Source: Branchiostoma floridae (taxonomy: Eukaryota; Chordata; Leptocardii; Amphioxiformes; Branchiostomatidae). From it: DNA of 64,000 bases. The translations under genes were made by a program, and so were the position numbers. How positions within the stretch are numbered: position 1 is the first letter of the stretch; the number at the start of each line of letters is the position of its first letter. The stretch is from the NCBI RefSeq assembly GCF_000003815.2, contig NC_049995.1:17580356-17644355 (forward strand), read 5' to 3'. The notes below the pieces were generated by a model that saw only the letters and a program-made list of their open reading frames with translations, was not told the DNA's origin and did not search any database. Shown one piece after another: positions 23,101 through 34,757 of the stretch.

Positions 23101-24783
23101 CGTGATATCAAACGAGTTTGACCCCTACCTCCATCTTGTCCAACCCCGTCCACACGGCCTGTCTGACCTTTGACACGTGCTGCCTCAGGAAGCCGACATC
23201 CTCCTCGATGTAGGTGTACTGTTCAAGGTCGGTGGGCTGGTCATAGATGGGCAGCTGGGGAACAGTGGTGTGAGACATTAGGAACAGTGGTGTGAGACAT
23301 AAGGAACAGCAGCATGTTATATTAGGAACAGCAGAGTGATGCATTACGGACATACAATGTATTACAGTCATTAGGAACAAGAAAGACTTTCTGAGGTGAA
23401 AAACACCACTANNNNNNNNNNNNNNNNNNNNNNNNNNNNNNNNNNNNNNNNNNNNNNNNNNNNNNNNNNNNNNNNNNNNNNNNNNNNNNNNNNNNNNNNN
23501 NNNNNNNNNNNACTAGTACTAGTACTAGGCAATACAACTCGAGTTTGGATGAAATACCTAGGAAGTGATACTCCACATTTATTGCTGCTTACTCTGGTGT
23601 TGGAGACCTAACTGAGACCTGAACTTGGCAGAGTCTGGTATTTGAATGGCTGTACATATGCATGTGCCTACTGTAGTGAATGGCCAAATGGCTATGAAAT
23701 TAGAGATGTACACAACCAGAGGGGCGAGTAGAACAGAAAGAAACAACATCCCGACTCCCGGGATTCGAACCCGTGCCGAACCCGGGCAGCCGGATCACAA
23801 ATCACGACTGCTATTGCTGTCGCCACAAAAGCACTAGTGCCCTTGGGCAAGGACGATAGGCAGTACTTGAACACCACTGTTACACTTACAAATGTAACTT
23901 CAAGTACAATGATGGCAAGAGTTGTACCGACCTCTGAGATGCCGACTGTTTTCTTCTTCTTGCCACATCCACAGTCCGTCTCCTCCTTCTTCACAGCCTC
24001 TGCCGCGTAAACCGCTCCCAGAGATGCACTGCCTGGGAGGGCCACTAGGGGGAGCAGTCGCCGGAACTGTGAGGGACAATTATCATTTTGTTATTATTCA
24101 ATTGTAATACTACATGTTATAGTACTTAGTCTTTAGTATCCCATCATGGGATTTGCTGCATTTAGCCCACATGGGCAGGAACATGCAAATAAAGATCATT
24201 CATTCATTATCATTAATGCTGGTTTATTATCTTCTTGGTTTTAATTTCTCCAAGCATGTTTTATGAAACATCTTTCATTTCTTGCTTCAGTGTATGTAAC
24301 CCGTTATGCACCAAATAACACAATTTAATACATTCTCCTACTACTTGCTGAAAAAGGAGTCAAACCCTAAAATGGCTCTAAAATGGCTCTACAATTTTAT
24401 TACAATAAATTCGTCATACATTTTAGCATGGCAATTTTCGCTTTTAATAATTGTAAACATGCGGTATAGTAATGTTTTGCCATGTTTGCAACTAGCTTTC
24501 GAACAATGTATTGCAATTATTTATGATTTATCATTATTTTATAATAATCAAGTTGATCATTGGAAATACTTAGATAGAAGTGGTCGTCGTCAATCGCATG
24601 TGACGGATTTGCGCCAATTTTGGGTACTTACTAACAAGAAATTATAACTTCTGATCATGAATTGTGCGCTTAAGGGTCTGTAGAATTCAATGTGGGTGTT
24701 TTATATCGTATGCCTTGCAAGGAAATGAATTTATGACAATAAAACATCACAAATATCAAAATTTCTCTCACCTTGGCGGCCAT
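17670..24783 (-). CDS. MICOS complex subunit MIC26/MIC27 (APOO/APOOL family)
   Basis: Seven exons join in phase: 24772-24783 (MAAK), 23932-24066, 23129-23254, 22512-22566, 21245-21340, 20194-20363, 17670-17858 with the stop at 17670-17672; 260 residues, the normal family length. Recognisable parts: N-terminal RRLLPLVALPGSASLGAVYA (targeting/first hydrophobic stretch), LPIYDQPTDLEQYTYIEE, then FLRQHVSKVRQAVWTG, and the conserved membrane block GFFPRLGVITLSGLTGLVLG followed by GLIKKAVYSTTLAGAAASLC and YPNQAV. An Ala/Pro/Glu-rich tail ends GQSNPEDKDMYTTRGG. The family sits in the mitochondrial inner membrane and shapes cristae with MIC60/MIC10 and cardiolipin. Whether it is the MIC26 or MIC27 side, or the unduplicated ancestor, cannot be settled here. 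Introns carry tandem exon-edge copies and a 100-N gap. Confidence 0.88.
17947..18170 (-). repeat. Two decayed copies of the 3' half of MIC26/27 exon 20194-20363
   Basis: Minus-strand pieces at about 17991-18045 and 18095-18165 resemble the exon end (real exon: FTLDQYNSIRQGGKPRSK). Both keep a GTTAGT donor-like sequence. One is broken by a run of 16 G/C, the other lacks the exon body. They are separated by (TGAT)n repeats, as is a third copy at 20040-20105. Splicing 20194 directly to 17858 keeps the frame, whereas the 55-nt copy would break it. Confidence 0.65.
18179..19121. mobile_element. Candidate DNA element with palindromic subterminal repeats
   Basis: Terminal inverted repeats TGTCGTCTATCCTAAAAGCG (left) and the complement ending TTTAGGATAGACGACA (right). 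Inside each end are many modules of the form TATCCxxAAGCGCTTTTxGGATA and GGATATCCxGAAxGCGC in both directions. A unique ~500-bp centre has no obvious coding frame. A related partial copy is at 19740-19985. It lies within the last intron of the MIC26/27 gene. Clear target duplications were not seen. Confidence 0.55.
19740..19985. mobile_element. Partial second copy of the GCGC-palindrome element
   Basis: Shares GCGAGGTCGAACCAAATATG with the centre of 18179-19121, followed by the same AAGCGCTT modules (CTATCCTAAAAGCGCTTTTG). Left end missing. Confidence 0.5.
20040..20105 (-). pseudogene. Decayed copy of MIC26/27 exon end
   Basis: CTCAGGGTGAGGGACTTCAC through GGCAGGGGGGCAAACCCAG and a GTGAGA donor parallel the real exon end at 20194-20260, but one extra base shifts the frame. 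Separated from it by a long (GATT)n run. Confidence 0.65.
20110..20178. repeat. (GATT)n microsatellite
   Basis: Uninterrupted GATT units followed by variants, between the real exon 20194-20363 and its decayed copy. Confidence 0.95.
20364..20870 (-). repeat. Tandem array of a 3' splice site plus exon start (MIC26/27 exon 6), 4 extra copies
   Basis: Exon-start copies lie at 20498, 20618, 20732 and 20852 next to the real start at 20363. Each has a TACTAAC branch-point-like motif, TACTCTACAG and then the coding start GLIKKAVYSTTLAGAAA. Spacings are 135, 120, 114 and 120 bp, all multiples of three, and the array reads open on the minus strand until a TAA at 20386. The copies near 20618-20852 keep CYPNLYTSVTNYSV in place of the true continuation. 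Confidence 0.85.
21425..22078. repeat. Minisatellite, ~57-bp unit, 11 copies
   Basis: Unit TGTGTTACGCCGAAGGGCGG followed by TTATACCGGCTATATAGATA and CAGATACAGAAGCTGG. Lies in the intron upstream of exon 21245-21340. Single dispersed copies of the same unit occur at 51719-51800 and, diverged, at 44668-44745, so the array grew from a dispersed repeat. Confidence 0.9.
23412..23511. other. Assembly gap (100 N)
   Basis: Exactly 100 undetermined bases in the intron between exons 23932-24066 and 23129-23254, next to (ACTAGT)n-like sequence. The round size suggests a scaffolding placeholder. Confidence 0.98.
23690..23890 (-). mobile_element. tRNA-derived SINE (family B) copy 1
   Basis: Minus-strand GGGTTCGAATCCCGGGAGTC (B box) with a tRNA-like head. 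The flanking text matches 46436-46610 (plus) and 58728-58925 (minus). Not a functional tRNA gene: no clean acceptor stem. Confidence 0.65.
24140..24215 (+). mobile_element. LINE-like 3' end with CATT tail
   Basis: TTAGCCCACATGGGCAGGAA followed by AATAAAGATCATTCATTCATT. A short tetranucleotide tail is typical of CR1/L2-type non-LTR elements. Confidence 0.45.
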
Positions 24784-25055
24784 CTTGGCTGGTGCACGAT
24801 GGGAAATGTACATCCGGGGTATGGGGCAACTCACTGATCAAGACCCCATAAACCTTTCGATAAGTCTAATGATTGAAATCCAAAGATATTGTTTGAAGAT
24901 ATAAACATTCGTTTTATATACAAATACACGTTTATTACGTGTTTAATTATATTTTGATTAATTAATAGGATGAAGAGAAGGTTATAAGCGTGAAAAAATT
25001 AGTATTGTTATGTAACACAAGAAAAGAGCTTTGGGTTCTTGCTATTGTTTCCAAC
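24784..25055. promoter_or_regulatory. Shared divergent promoter of MIC26/27 and SMNDC1
   Basis: The two start codons are 272 bp apart and point away from each other. The MIC26/27 start lies in AAGATGGCCGCC, one base from the YY1-type element seen at the starts of many nuclear genes for mitochondrial and housekeeping proteins. No TATA box is evident. Transcription starts were not mapped. Confidence 0.65.
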
Positions 25056-28000
25056 ATGGCCGACATGGGTGAGGATCAGATCACGACGTACAAAGCACAA
25101 TTACAGCAGGTTTGTGCCTTGAAATTACTCTTTATCGCTCAAAACTATCGTTTAGGTGTTACAGAAGAAGTTATGGAAGATTAATGTGTGAAAATTATGG
25201 CGGTTTAGTGCACATGTTAGCGTAGAATGGCCGTGTTTTGTTGGTGGAAAGCAACTGGTTGGCAGCTGTTTTCATCATATTTATGGCACGAAAAATGAAA
25301 ATAAAACCATTTTGTACCCTTTTACGTTGTAGATTCTGTTGTATTATGTGGATCCACAACTTTTGTCCCTTTCTGTTTGTAACTTAAAGATTAGATCGTT
25401 ACAAATTTGAGTAATATTTCATTCATTTTCTAAACCAATTTCTTTTAAAATATCAGAAGTTTCCTTTTGTTATCATCATCATCATTATAGCATCATAAAT
25501 TCATATTCAATCGCACCAGTTTCAAGCGCCAAAAGCATCTAACAAGAAGCCACCAGCATTCAAAGGTTGACAGTAGTGTGGAGTTTTGTATTTTTGTTGG
25601 CATCCTTCTGTCTCGGGAGACAATGGAATTAAGTGTGTATACTCAGTCATAATTCTAAATTTACAAATAGCAGGGATAAACAAGTCCACTAGCCCTATTG
25701 TCCAGGGCAAGTGAAAGTGCTGTTCGGGCAAGTGCATGTCCTACCCCACTTGTCCGATCGGGCAAGTAAGATTTTTCCATTGATTTTAGTGCAATTTTGA
25801 TATACTTGTTACTTTTTACAGTCATGACATCAAGCAATTGTCTACAGAGAATTCCATTGCTGGAAGTGAAAATGCATATACTAGTAACAGTGACATTTGA
25901 ATTTTGGGCAAGTGAAAAATTGGTTCGGGCAAGTACATTTTTTATGTGCTTGCCCGATGGGACAAGTGGATTTTAGAAAACTTGTTCAACCCTGATATAG
26001 TCTTATGTTTCTCTCTGTACAGGTGGAAGCAGCCCTGACCACAGACCCCAACAATGAAGACTTGTTAAAACTCAAGCAGGACTTACAGGTAAGACATGCC
26101 GGGGAAACTCATCATTTTCATCATAACTTAGGCCACAGCAAGTAAATTTTATGGATGACATCAGCGCGCACATTAATTTTCACCTGATTTCAGGAAAAAA
26201 AACTAGAATTTTTTTCTTCTGCAGGGATGTCAACATGACGATAAAGTACCAAAATGAGCAAATATATTGTGTTGTAGCCTAATGATTGTACTTGCAGAAG
26301 TGACACTTGCGAAGTACCCAGGGCTATAGTAACTGTTGTAGAAATGAAACTTATTGGATAGTTGTAATAAAAGTGACACCAATATGAAAGCCATGAGTAT
26401 GGTTACCAACTTTGTTGGTGATGCCAGTCTACCACACAAGTGTCACTTTTACCACACCAGTACATCATGTCTTGAATACAGGAATGAATACCTTGTTGGC
26501 TCTGATACCATGTTTTGTCCCTTTAATTCTTGTTACAACATTCATCACAACTTTATGGTGCCTATTTTTGAAAACCTAGCCATCTTGTTTTTTTTCGCCC
26601 TATCGCACTATTTTTGCAGTCTGCAGAGGATGTCATCCATAAAATTTACTTGCTGTGGCCTTATTATAGCAGACATAGAATATTTAGGAAATGAGGTCAG
26701 AAATTGCAATGGTAGATTGTGCTGTTTTCTTAAAACAGATTCAACTTAGAACATTAATTCTGCAAATTTGAAATGGCTATGTGAACTGTAAAAGAGGTTA
26801 AATGAGTTACTAGTAAGGGGACACTAAATGCTAATGATTGAACAAGAATAAAGAAAGAAATCTGTAACCTTATGTTTATTATCTACATGTGTGAACTAGA
26901 ACAAGTATTTAAAGTGGCTGATTGATGTGTGTTAGTTTAGAGGAAAAATCAGCACTGCAACCATATGCCACTTTAAGCAACTTGTAAAAATTGAATAGAT
27001 CATGTAGTATTGCGTCACTAATTTTGTGCATCATTCTAGATGTAAAATCTATTCTGTATATTGTCTCTAACTCTTGAGTCTGTCCATGATCCACAGGAAG
27101 TGATAGACTTGTCGTTAGACTTAGCGAAAGCCGGTCAGAGCGGCACCGGTCCGTCCGGGGAGGGCGCCGCCCCACAACCTGTCAAGGAATGGCAGGTGGG
27201 GGACATGTGTATGGCTCCGTGGAGCGAGGATGGAGGGTGAGTAGGCTTACCTTGCCTTACATAGTTACTATTGTACCTACAGTCCACAGGCTTTTGGCTA
27301 GGATTTTATCATAGGGTGTCCAAATTTCTTGCTGCTCGGCGAGCGCTGCAGGCGCGAGTATTGTAGGGGGTCTGGGGACATCCTCACTTAGAAAGTTTTG
27401 AAATTTATAACTCTCTGAAACACCATTTCCCACATCTTGAGTTGCAATTTTGGGGGAATGAAGCAAATTCACTGTCAGACAGGCCACATGTGACCCATAG
27501 CATCCCTGGTCAATCAGAATTTCATGCTTGTCAGAGGATGTGCTCCCCAGTGTAAGGGTGTACAATTTGTGCTATTCTTTTTAACAGGGTGTACATTGTA
27601 CGCCTGCCTGGCTAAAAGCCTGCCTACAGACTATCTTTGAAGGACACTTTGTGGTCACAGTAGAAGACTGTGACCACAAATGACCTGGTGGCATCCCTGG
27701 TCAATCAGAATTTCATGCTTGTCAGAGGATCTGCTCCCCAGTGTAAGGGCATCACGTGCATCCAATTTCTTGTTATTTTAAGAAAAGCCTGTTCAGATGA
27801 TGCCAAGACGCAAGCCTGGAACAGGACAGTATAAGCTAACCTTACCTTAGGATGGGCTCATGACGTTCATTTTAGTTGTTAAATATGTCATTTTAAGATT
27901 TTCAAAACGTGGGACTTCTGGATTATTGTCCAGCATTTGTAGTGGCATTGCAAAGTGGCGCACAATAAAAACAAACAAACGTGTTTCTAATAGTAGAGCA

Positions 28001-31000
28001 CTTGATGTGATGACTGTAGATGATAATTTTTGTTTGTTAATTTCAGGTTTTACGAGGCCACGATAGATGAGAAGCTTGAAGGAGGCAGAGTCACGGTCAC
28101 GTTTGAAGGTTGGGGAAACAGTGAGATAGCTCTGGTGAGGAAGACAATAGACTTTGGTCAATAGTTGTGATAAATGGTTTGAATGTAGGGGCAGGGTTGG
28201 ACAAGTCCACTAGCCCGATTGTCCTGGGCAAGTGAAAGTGTCCATCGGGCAAGTAAGATTTTTCCATGAGATTTTGATATACATGTTGCTTATCACAGTT
28301 ACTGCATCAAGCATTGGTCAACACAGAAAAATAGAGCCAATAATAAAAGAATTCCATTGCTGCACGTGAAAATACATAGTGAAAAATGTTAGTTAAATTT
28401 TTGGGCAAGCAGAAAGCTGGTTCGGGCAAGTAAATTTTGCATGTACTTGCCCGATAGGACAAGTGAATTTTTAGAAAACTTGTTAAACCCTGAGGGGTGG
28501 GTACCAGGACAGAGTATTCAGGTGCAGATACGGTTCAGGACTTCAGGTCCAGACTAAAGGTAGCTTCACTAGTGTGGCCCAAGGGCTACAAAAATGGAGA
28601 TGGGCACCGCCCTATGTACTAAACAGTATAACTAGAGAAGGATTTGAAATGTCATGGTAGTTTAACACATACCACTGCTTGTAGTGAAATATTCTTATTT
28701 AATAACTCTGTCCTCTTAGCAAAAGATCTGGACCACACGATCTTTGCTGTGATCTTTGTCAAAGATTTGTCTTAAGACTTTGCCATGTTTTTTCCCTTCA
28801 ATTTAATTCAGGACTACCAGCTGAAGTTACCAGAAGAATCCAGTAAAAGATCAGCATCAGAAGCCGGACTGGGTGGGGACTGGGACAAACCAAAATCAAA
28901 GTAAGGGGTGTCCGAGTCTAACACGTATGCACTAAACATGTAGTTTTGATTTACTGTACGTAGTTTATATTGGACTTGGGGTTTTCTTGTACACAACCAG
29001 TGAAGTAAGTTTGATTTGTCTTTTATCTGATAGACACCCAAAACGTAAGCAGGTCAGAGACTGGTTCTGTAGAAGAAAACTCCAAAATCCTATTTTCTTC
29101 TACCCACGTTCTCATTGCTTTTATTACCCTCCATTTTCCCTTACTTGGAAAATACATTGTTGTAGAGTGGAAGGCATTTACAGTCAGGGCTCGGAATTCA
29201 TTTTTGGCATTAGGTGCACTGGTGCGCCCAGCTTAAAAAATTAGGTGCACCAAAAATTTTTGGGTGCACCACTTAAATTTAAGTAGAATGTCAAAAACAA
29301 ACTAATAACAAAACATAGTAACAAGCTATCAAATTCTTAAACAAATAACATGACAGACATTTTTATTATCTTTCTAACATTAGATGTCCAGAATATGATG
29401 CATAATAGTATACTTGATATGTTTCCATGCATAAACCTAAGAAAATATTTGGATGCACCCTGTGCACCCACTGAAAAAAAATTGGGTGCACAGTTCCAAT
29501 TTTGGGTGCACATGCACCCAGTATTTCGAGCCCTGTACAGTATATTCTGAAGGAAAATGTCTGATCTTGTTTTCCAAAGAAAAGAAATGCTGAAAGCAAA
29601 ACAAGAATACAAGAAGAAGAAGAACATGAAGAAGGCTCTCCGGCTCAAGGAGATCGAAGAAGCAAGAGAGTCGGAGAAAAACAAATGGCAAGACTTTAAC
29701 AATAAGGTGGGTCATAAAGTAAATAAAAACATATAAATAAATAAACAAGGTGGGTGCTATTCATGGGAGGGGCATTATGCACATGTTTTTATTGTATTAC
29801 TACAATTTATGTTTTTTTCTACATACGTGAACTAACTGTTACTATGTTTTGTAGTCCGATGTTTTTTCCAGAACCATTTCTTTTATTCATTTTTTATTTC
29901 TGACTGATGCTCTATTAGATACTTGGATACTCAATTTAGCCCATATTGTTTTGCTGTTTTTAAAGAAAAGTGAAAAAACTTACTAAGTAATAATAGTTAC
30001 ATCGGAAAAAGTACTGTGACTGTTCAACACAAATTTGGAAGTCCTGGTATGGACTTCGCTTCTATAGAATGTATTTGACAAATATGTTATGTGGAGGATA
30101 ATGATCATCGGAGTCAGGTATTGTACTACCCTGGCCTCTCGCTGCAGACTTTACAAGGTGAGAATCATTATCACTTCTGTACTGATATGTGACAGATGTC
30201 TGTTCTTTCCATGCCTTTTATACTGTACAGTTTGAAATAGATGGAAGGCTCTTTTATGTAAGTATTGACTGTAAATATGAAAGATATAGCAAGCAGAATA
30301 AAAAGATACAACTACAACTTCTGATATGTTCCGTTTGGTGGAAGATTTAGACTGTTTTGTGCTGGTGCTTGTGCTTATAAGTTTTCAGCTTAACTGTCAA
30401 GGAAATGATATATAAGAAGCAAAAGTCCCAAAATCTACTAGTATACTTGTCTGGTATCCTTCTCAAAATTTGTTAAGCAAACTTTTTTTTTTGAAACTTT
30501 GAAAAAAATCAAAGTTGGTATTGTGCCCTTCTATTGTAAATTACCCCGACTGTCTACCACCAAAGTATGGGGGCAGAACTTAATATTACATTTTGGATGT
30601 TCCTGAAAATGTAAAAAGAATGTGAAGAAGCTATTTTGAAGATATAAATCAAAGACGAAAGTCTGGGGGTTGTCTTGTCAGATTGGCAAAGACTACTGTC
30701 CTGTGTTGTTCTATATTCCACAGTCCAGAAATGAGTAAAATCTCTGAGTGGGGGGATGCTGAACACCCCTGGAGAAGCAATGGTATGTCCCGACACAGGT
30801 GCTGTGTACTGTACTACTGTGTAGGTCTAACTTTTCACACTTTGCATGTAAGTTATCCTTCAGTTTGGGTGGAAGTAAATTTGAAATAAGACTGTACGTG
30901 GATTGAAAACAGTGTTCTTTTTGTTCTACTCTGGCTTTTAGGGGTTTAAAAGTCTTACACTAGTTACAGTGACTAAAACTTTACCCCAATGGTGATTTGT

Positions 31001-33035
31001 TGTTTTTGTTGCTTCAAAGAATAGGTTATCTTTTCAATGACACTATAGTAAGGATGATTAAGTTGCGGTGGGAAACATCTTTGGACAATTCTAGTATTTA
31101 TTAAGTAACGTTAAATTTTAAACATCAGTATAAGCTTAAGCTTAATACAGAGCTCTCAAAAAAGCCATTTGACAAAAGTTGTTTATACCACTACTGGTCA
31201 GTAGGATGAAATGTATTGTGGATCCGATGGCTTTGTTAGAGAGCCTTTATAAGCTTTGAATAAAGAGACTCTTTTTTACACAACCGTTGCTTTATTTCCA
31301 CTGACGTTTTGGTGACTGTTGTGTCAAAAGAGTGTCTTTAGTCAATGACTTACCAACCAGATGAAACTATTCACGGATATTTGTAAGTTTGTAACAAACT
31401 ATGAGGGGCGCAAAAATCCAGTAACCTCTGTCTTATTACGATCAGTGCTCTGATACAACCAAGGCTCATGGGACATGAAGAACAGCCACCTCGGAATGGG
31501 GTAAGGTCTATCAGGTACCAGGTAAGGCAGGTAAGATGGTAGCAGGTACAAGATTTAATGTAGTGCAGATTTTCTATCGTACAAAGATTTCTGCAGTTTG
31601 GTAAGCTTAGATGTTTAGGCCACAGCGATTTAATTTCTTGGTTCACGGATTCGCTCGCTCCTATTTTTTGGGAAAAAAAATAAAAATAAAAATTACTACT
31701 CAGCAAATTCTCACCATTAATGAAACCATTCACCAACTTTCTGGTGTAGCAAATTGGCCTTTATATTATAAGCTCCTTAAAGTGTGGGTACAGGTGCTGT
31801 TACTTTACAAAAATAGTGTTTTTATACTTTTTTCAAGCTGAAAACTTTTTTTCTTAATGTTTTGCATTAGCCATTACCTTTACCCCAACCATTTTACAAT
31901 TTTTATTTTTATTTCGCCCTCTCGCTCCATATTTTTTATGAAAAAATCAGTGAACCAAGAAATTAAATTGGTATGGCCTTATAGATGAGTTGCAGACTGT
32001 TTCAAGTGTTCAACATATTCTTTCGTGCTACTTTATAAGTCTTTTACTTAATGTCAATTTTTTACACTTTTAAGCTAGTAGAAATCAGTTTCCCAAAAAA
32101 TGTTCATATACAATTTGTAATTTGAAGAAACCGATTTTGTACAATTATGGCTTTAAAAAAGCAAGTTTCACAAAGTAACACTAACAGGATTTACTTGCAA
32201 TCAACCAATCACAAATACTCAGTCATATGCATCATACTTGAAGAGCCAATCACAAGCCAGCTCATCATATCCCTACAACCAATAGGAAACAAGCTAAAAA
32301 GTTGTATGACACTGACCAATGGAAAATGAGGTTGCAAAGGCTTACTTGGAAGCTGTATCACTAGTGCATGGAGCCTTTTCATTGGTCAGTGCCTTGTGCA
32401 GGATGTGCTGTGCATTAACGCCCCCTGGCTTCCCTCTGGTGTGTTGCAGGCCTTCAACAAGGGCCACAAGAAGGGAAAGGTGAAGAAGAGCATATTCGCC
32501 TCCCCGGAATCCGTAGATGGGCGGGTAAGTTGCCATGACAACTTGATTTTGAATATTGAAATTGTAATTGCTGTTAGACTAAGTGTTCATGACTGACCTT
32601 TTTGTGCTAATAACTGTATGCCATAGTTTGGGCCATAGGGTTCAAATCCACTTTTTTTTCGTATTTGCTTACTCAACTTTAACACTACAAGGAAGCTTTG
32701 CAGTAAAATGAAGAAAAAAAAACACAAACACAAACAGTCCTTAATGATTCAATGTCTACAGTTTGATTAAAAAAACAGATGTACTTCTGGATGTTTTGAG
32801 TGACATCCATCACTCTTCTTCAGCATCACTGGAATGGCAGTAAATCTCCTTCTTTCGAGAATTTGTAGGGATTGAATTGTATTTGAATATTTTGTACCTG
32901 GATGTCTAACCTTCATAAACCTAATGACACCTGTTGTTCCCCCAGGTCGGAGTGGGCACCTGTGGGATCGCAGACAAGCCGATGACCAAGTACGAAGCTC
33001 CTCCTCAGTACGCCAGATTCCTCCCTCCTCAGTAA
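25056..33035 (+). CDS. SMNDC1: Survival of motor neuron-related splicing factor 30 (SPF30)
   Basis: Eight exons join in phase: 25056-25109, 26023-26088, 27097-27236, 28047-28134, 28812-28900, 29580-29706, 32450-32524, 32946-33035 (stop TAA); about 242 residues, close to the usual 238. N-terminal YKAQLQQVEAAL and coiled region, Tudor domain with VGDMCMAPWSEDGGFYEATI and VTVTFEGWGNSEIAL, a basic segment KEMLKAKQEYKKKKNMKKAL, and the conserved C-terminus VKKSIFASPESVDGRVGVGT, CGIADKPMTKY. The Tudor aromatic residues expected to bind symmetrically dimethylated arginine are in place. SPF30 is needed for tri-snRNP joining the prespliceosome in the nucleus. A longer frame continues upstream of the chosen ATG, but the family start (MA...YKAQLQQ) favours 25056. 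Confidence 0.95.
25671..25994. mobile_element. MITE, 'GGGCAAGTG' family copy 1
   Basis: Ends CAGGGATAAACAAGTCCACT and CTTGTTCAACCCTG, with repeated GGGCAAGTG inside. In SMNDC1 intron 1. Target duplication not clear. Confidence 0.7.
27287..27622. mobile_element. hAT-like MITE, 'CAGGCTTTTAGC' family, degraded copy
   Basis: CAGGCTTTTGGCTAGGATTT at the left and TGGCTAAAAGCCTG at the right; internal sequence TCCCTGGTCAATCAGAATTT is repeated at 27690-27720 and in the copy at 34758. In SMNDC1 intron 3. Confidence 0.6.
28192..28492. mobile_element. MITE, 'GGGCAAGTG' family copy 2
   Basis: Ends CAGGGTTGGACAAGTCCAC and TTGTTAAACCCTG. Flanked on both sides by AGGGG, an apparent 5-bp target duplication. 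In SMNDC1 intron 4. Confidence 0.7.
28541..28640 (+). mobile_element. SINE family A fragment
   Basis: GTGTGGCCCAAGGGCTACAA and GAGATGGGCACCGCCC match the body of the SINE at 5007-5278. The head is missing. Confidence 0.55.
29185..29535. mobile_element. hAT-like MITE with CAGGGCTCG ends
   Basis: CAGGGCTCGGAATTCATTTT at the left and GTATTTCGAGCCCTG at the right. TACAGT directly repeated at both flanks (29179-29184 and 29536-29541). Interior rich in GGTGCAC / GTGCACC. Just upstream of SMNDC1 exon 6. Confidence 0.7.
31618..31978. mobile_element. PIF/Harbinger-like MITE copy 1
   Basis: About 40-bp inverted ends (GGCCACAGCGATTTAATTTC, complement at right ending AAATTGGTATGGCC). Flanked by TTA on both sides. 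3-bp duplications and GGCC ends suit PIF/Harbinger; no transposase inside. Confidence 0.75.
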
Positions 33036-33059
33036 CATGTCCGTAACCCGGAACTGTGT

Positions 33060-33274
33060 AACGCTAGTTCACCTTTCTCTGCAGGGTAACCTATATCCGT
33101 GGCTTTAAAAACTTTGTATTTTGGGGTATCAAGTCTACGAACTGTGGTTTAAAATTGCAGTTTATTGATGATATTGTGATTTGAAACCACAGTTCGTCAA
33201 CTTGATATTCCTGAATACACCGTGTTTGAAAAAAACGGATATAGGTTACCCCCGGATAAAGGTGAACTAGCGTA
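33060..33274. mobile_element. MITE, 'CGCTAGTTCACC' family, best-preserved copy
   Basis: AACGCTAGTTCACCTTTCTC and GGTAACCTATATCCGT at the left mirror ACGGATATAGGTTACC and GGTGAACTAGCGT at the right. Sits 25 bp after the SMNDC1 stop codon, so it is part of, or directly next to, the 3' UTR. Confidence 0.75.
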
Positions 33275-33670
33275 AACTCAGTAACATGTAACCCCGAACT
33301 ATGGACTGTCAGGGCTGTTTCTAGCTTTCACTAGTCTCTGCCAGACCGAGTAGACTGGCTATTATATGGAGAATATTTTGTCAGGGGGGTTTCCCACCAG
33401 ATTTGGTTTGGCCAGCTGCGCAGCAGCTGAGGAGAAACCTTAACCTTAGCGTGGACTGACTCCCTGGTCAATTTTCTTGATTTTTTTCCAAATTCTACGA
33501 TCGTTGTACTCCTGTGGGAATGCCTGGTGGAGGCTTAGCTTTCATGTTTTTTCTGTTTTCCGTCCCTCCATGTGTTTGGGAGCCCATTTTGTAGTTCATT
33601 TCTGTTGTAAAGTAGATGTCATTTTAAGCTTACAGTTTCATCAGTATCATGTCAGGAAGTTCAGACCTTT

Positions 33671-34030
33671 GGCCACACCAATTTAATTTCTTGGTTCACG
33701 GATTCGCTCGCTCCTATTTTTTGGAAAATAAAATAAAAATAAAAAGTACCAAATTTTCACCATTAATGAAACCATTCACCAGCTTTCTGGTGTAGCAAAT
33801 TGGCCTTTATATTATAAGCTCCTTAAAGTGTGGGTACAGGTGCTGTTACTGTACAATAATAGTGTTTTTGTACTTTTTTCAAGCTGAAAACTTTTTTTCT
33901 TTATGTTTTGGATTAGCCGTTACCTTTACCCCAACCATTTTACAATTTTTATTTTTATTTTTATTTCGCCCTCTCACTCCATATCTTTTATGAAAAAATC
34001 TGTGAACCAAGAAATTAATTTGGTGTGGCC
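33671..34030. mobile_element. PIF/Harbinger-like MITE copy 2
   Basis: GGCCACACCAATTTAATTTC and its complement at the right end; flanked by TTT on both sides. Confidence 0.78.
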
Positions 34031-34757
34031 TTTTGGACAGATAAAAAAATTTTGTCTGTCCGAACAAGCAAAATTGGGTTCAAGGATGGAGGTGCTAGAG
34101 ACAGCCCTGGCCATGACTATCCTTTATATTTTGTGAGTTTTTACCCTGCACAGAAGAGAACTTTGTTTTGACAAAAAAATGTGATTTTAGGAGTTACTTG
34201 CCAGATCTATTCAAATGTACATTATCCTTGCAGTCAGCTAAAATACGAAATTTGTCTATTTTTTTCCAAGTTTGAAGCTCAACTGTCCTTAATTTTTTTT
34301 TCTTATGAGCATCAGAATTTTAAGAAAGTTACCATTTACTTTTCCTAAGCCACAACCTCAGATTTTGTCTATTTTTGCCAAGCTAGATAAACATTGGTCA
34401 AAATACACAAAGGCTGTTGTCATATGCACTGCAATTAAGTACAAATGAATATTTTTGATCGAAAAAGAAAAGAATTCACAACCCCTTTACTGTATTATTT
34501 GACACTTAGTTGCATAGGTAAGAAGAGCATCTAGTAATACTTGTGTCGTGTCCATTCTCGGCTTTAAGTTTGGGCAACAGAAGCTAGATTCTAGTATGAT
34601 TGACGTATGTCAAAATATGTTAGAATGAGAGAACATGTTATGTCATAAATTAAAATAGAGATGCAAAATTTTCATCAGATTTTGGGTCCGTTAAACTCGT
34701 CCACAGGTTCAAGTTTATGTAGCCTAAGTGTATGTTGTTCAACTGAGTTCTAGTACA

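Noticed and set aside
29033-29052. Possible 20-bp mini-exon in SMNDC1
   Set aside because: It has AG and GT borders, but joining exon 28900 directly to 29580 keeps the frame and gives the conserved SKKEML block.
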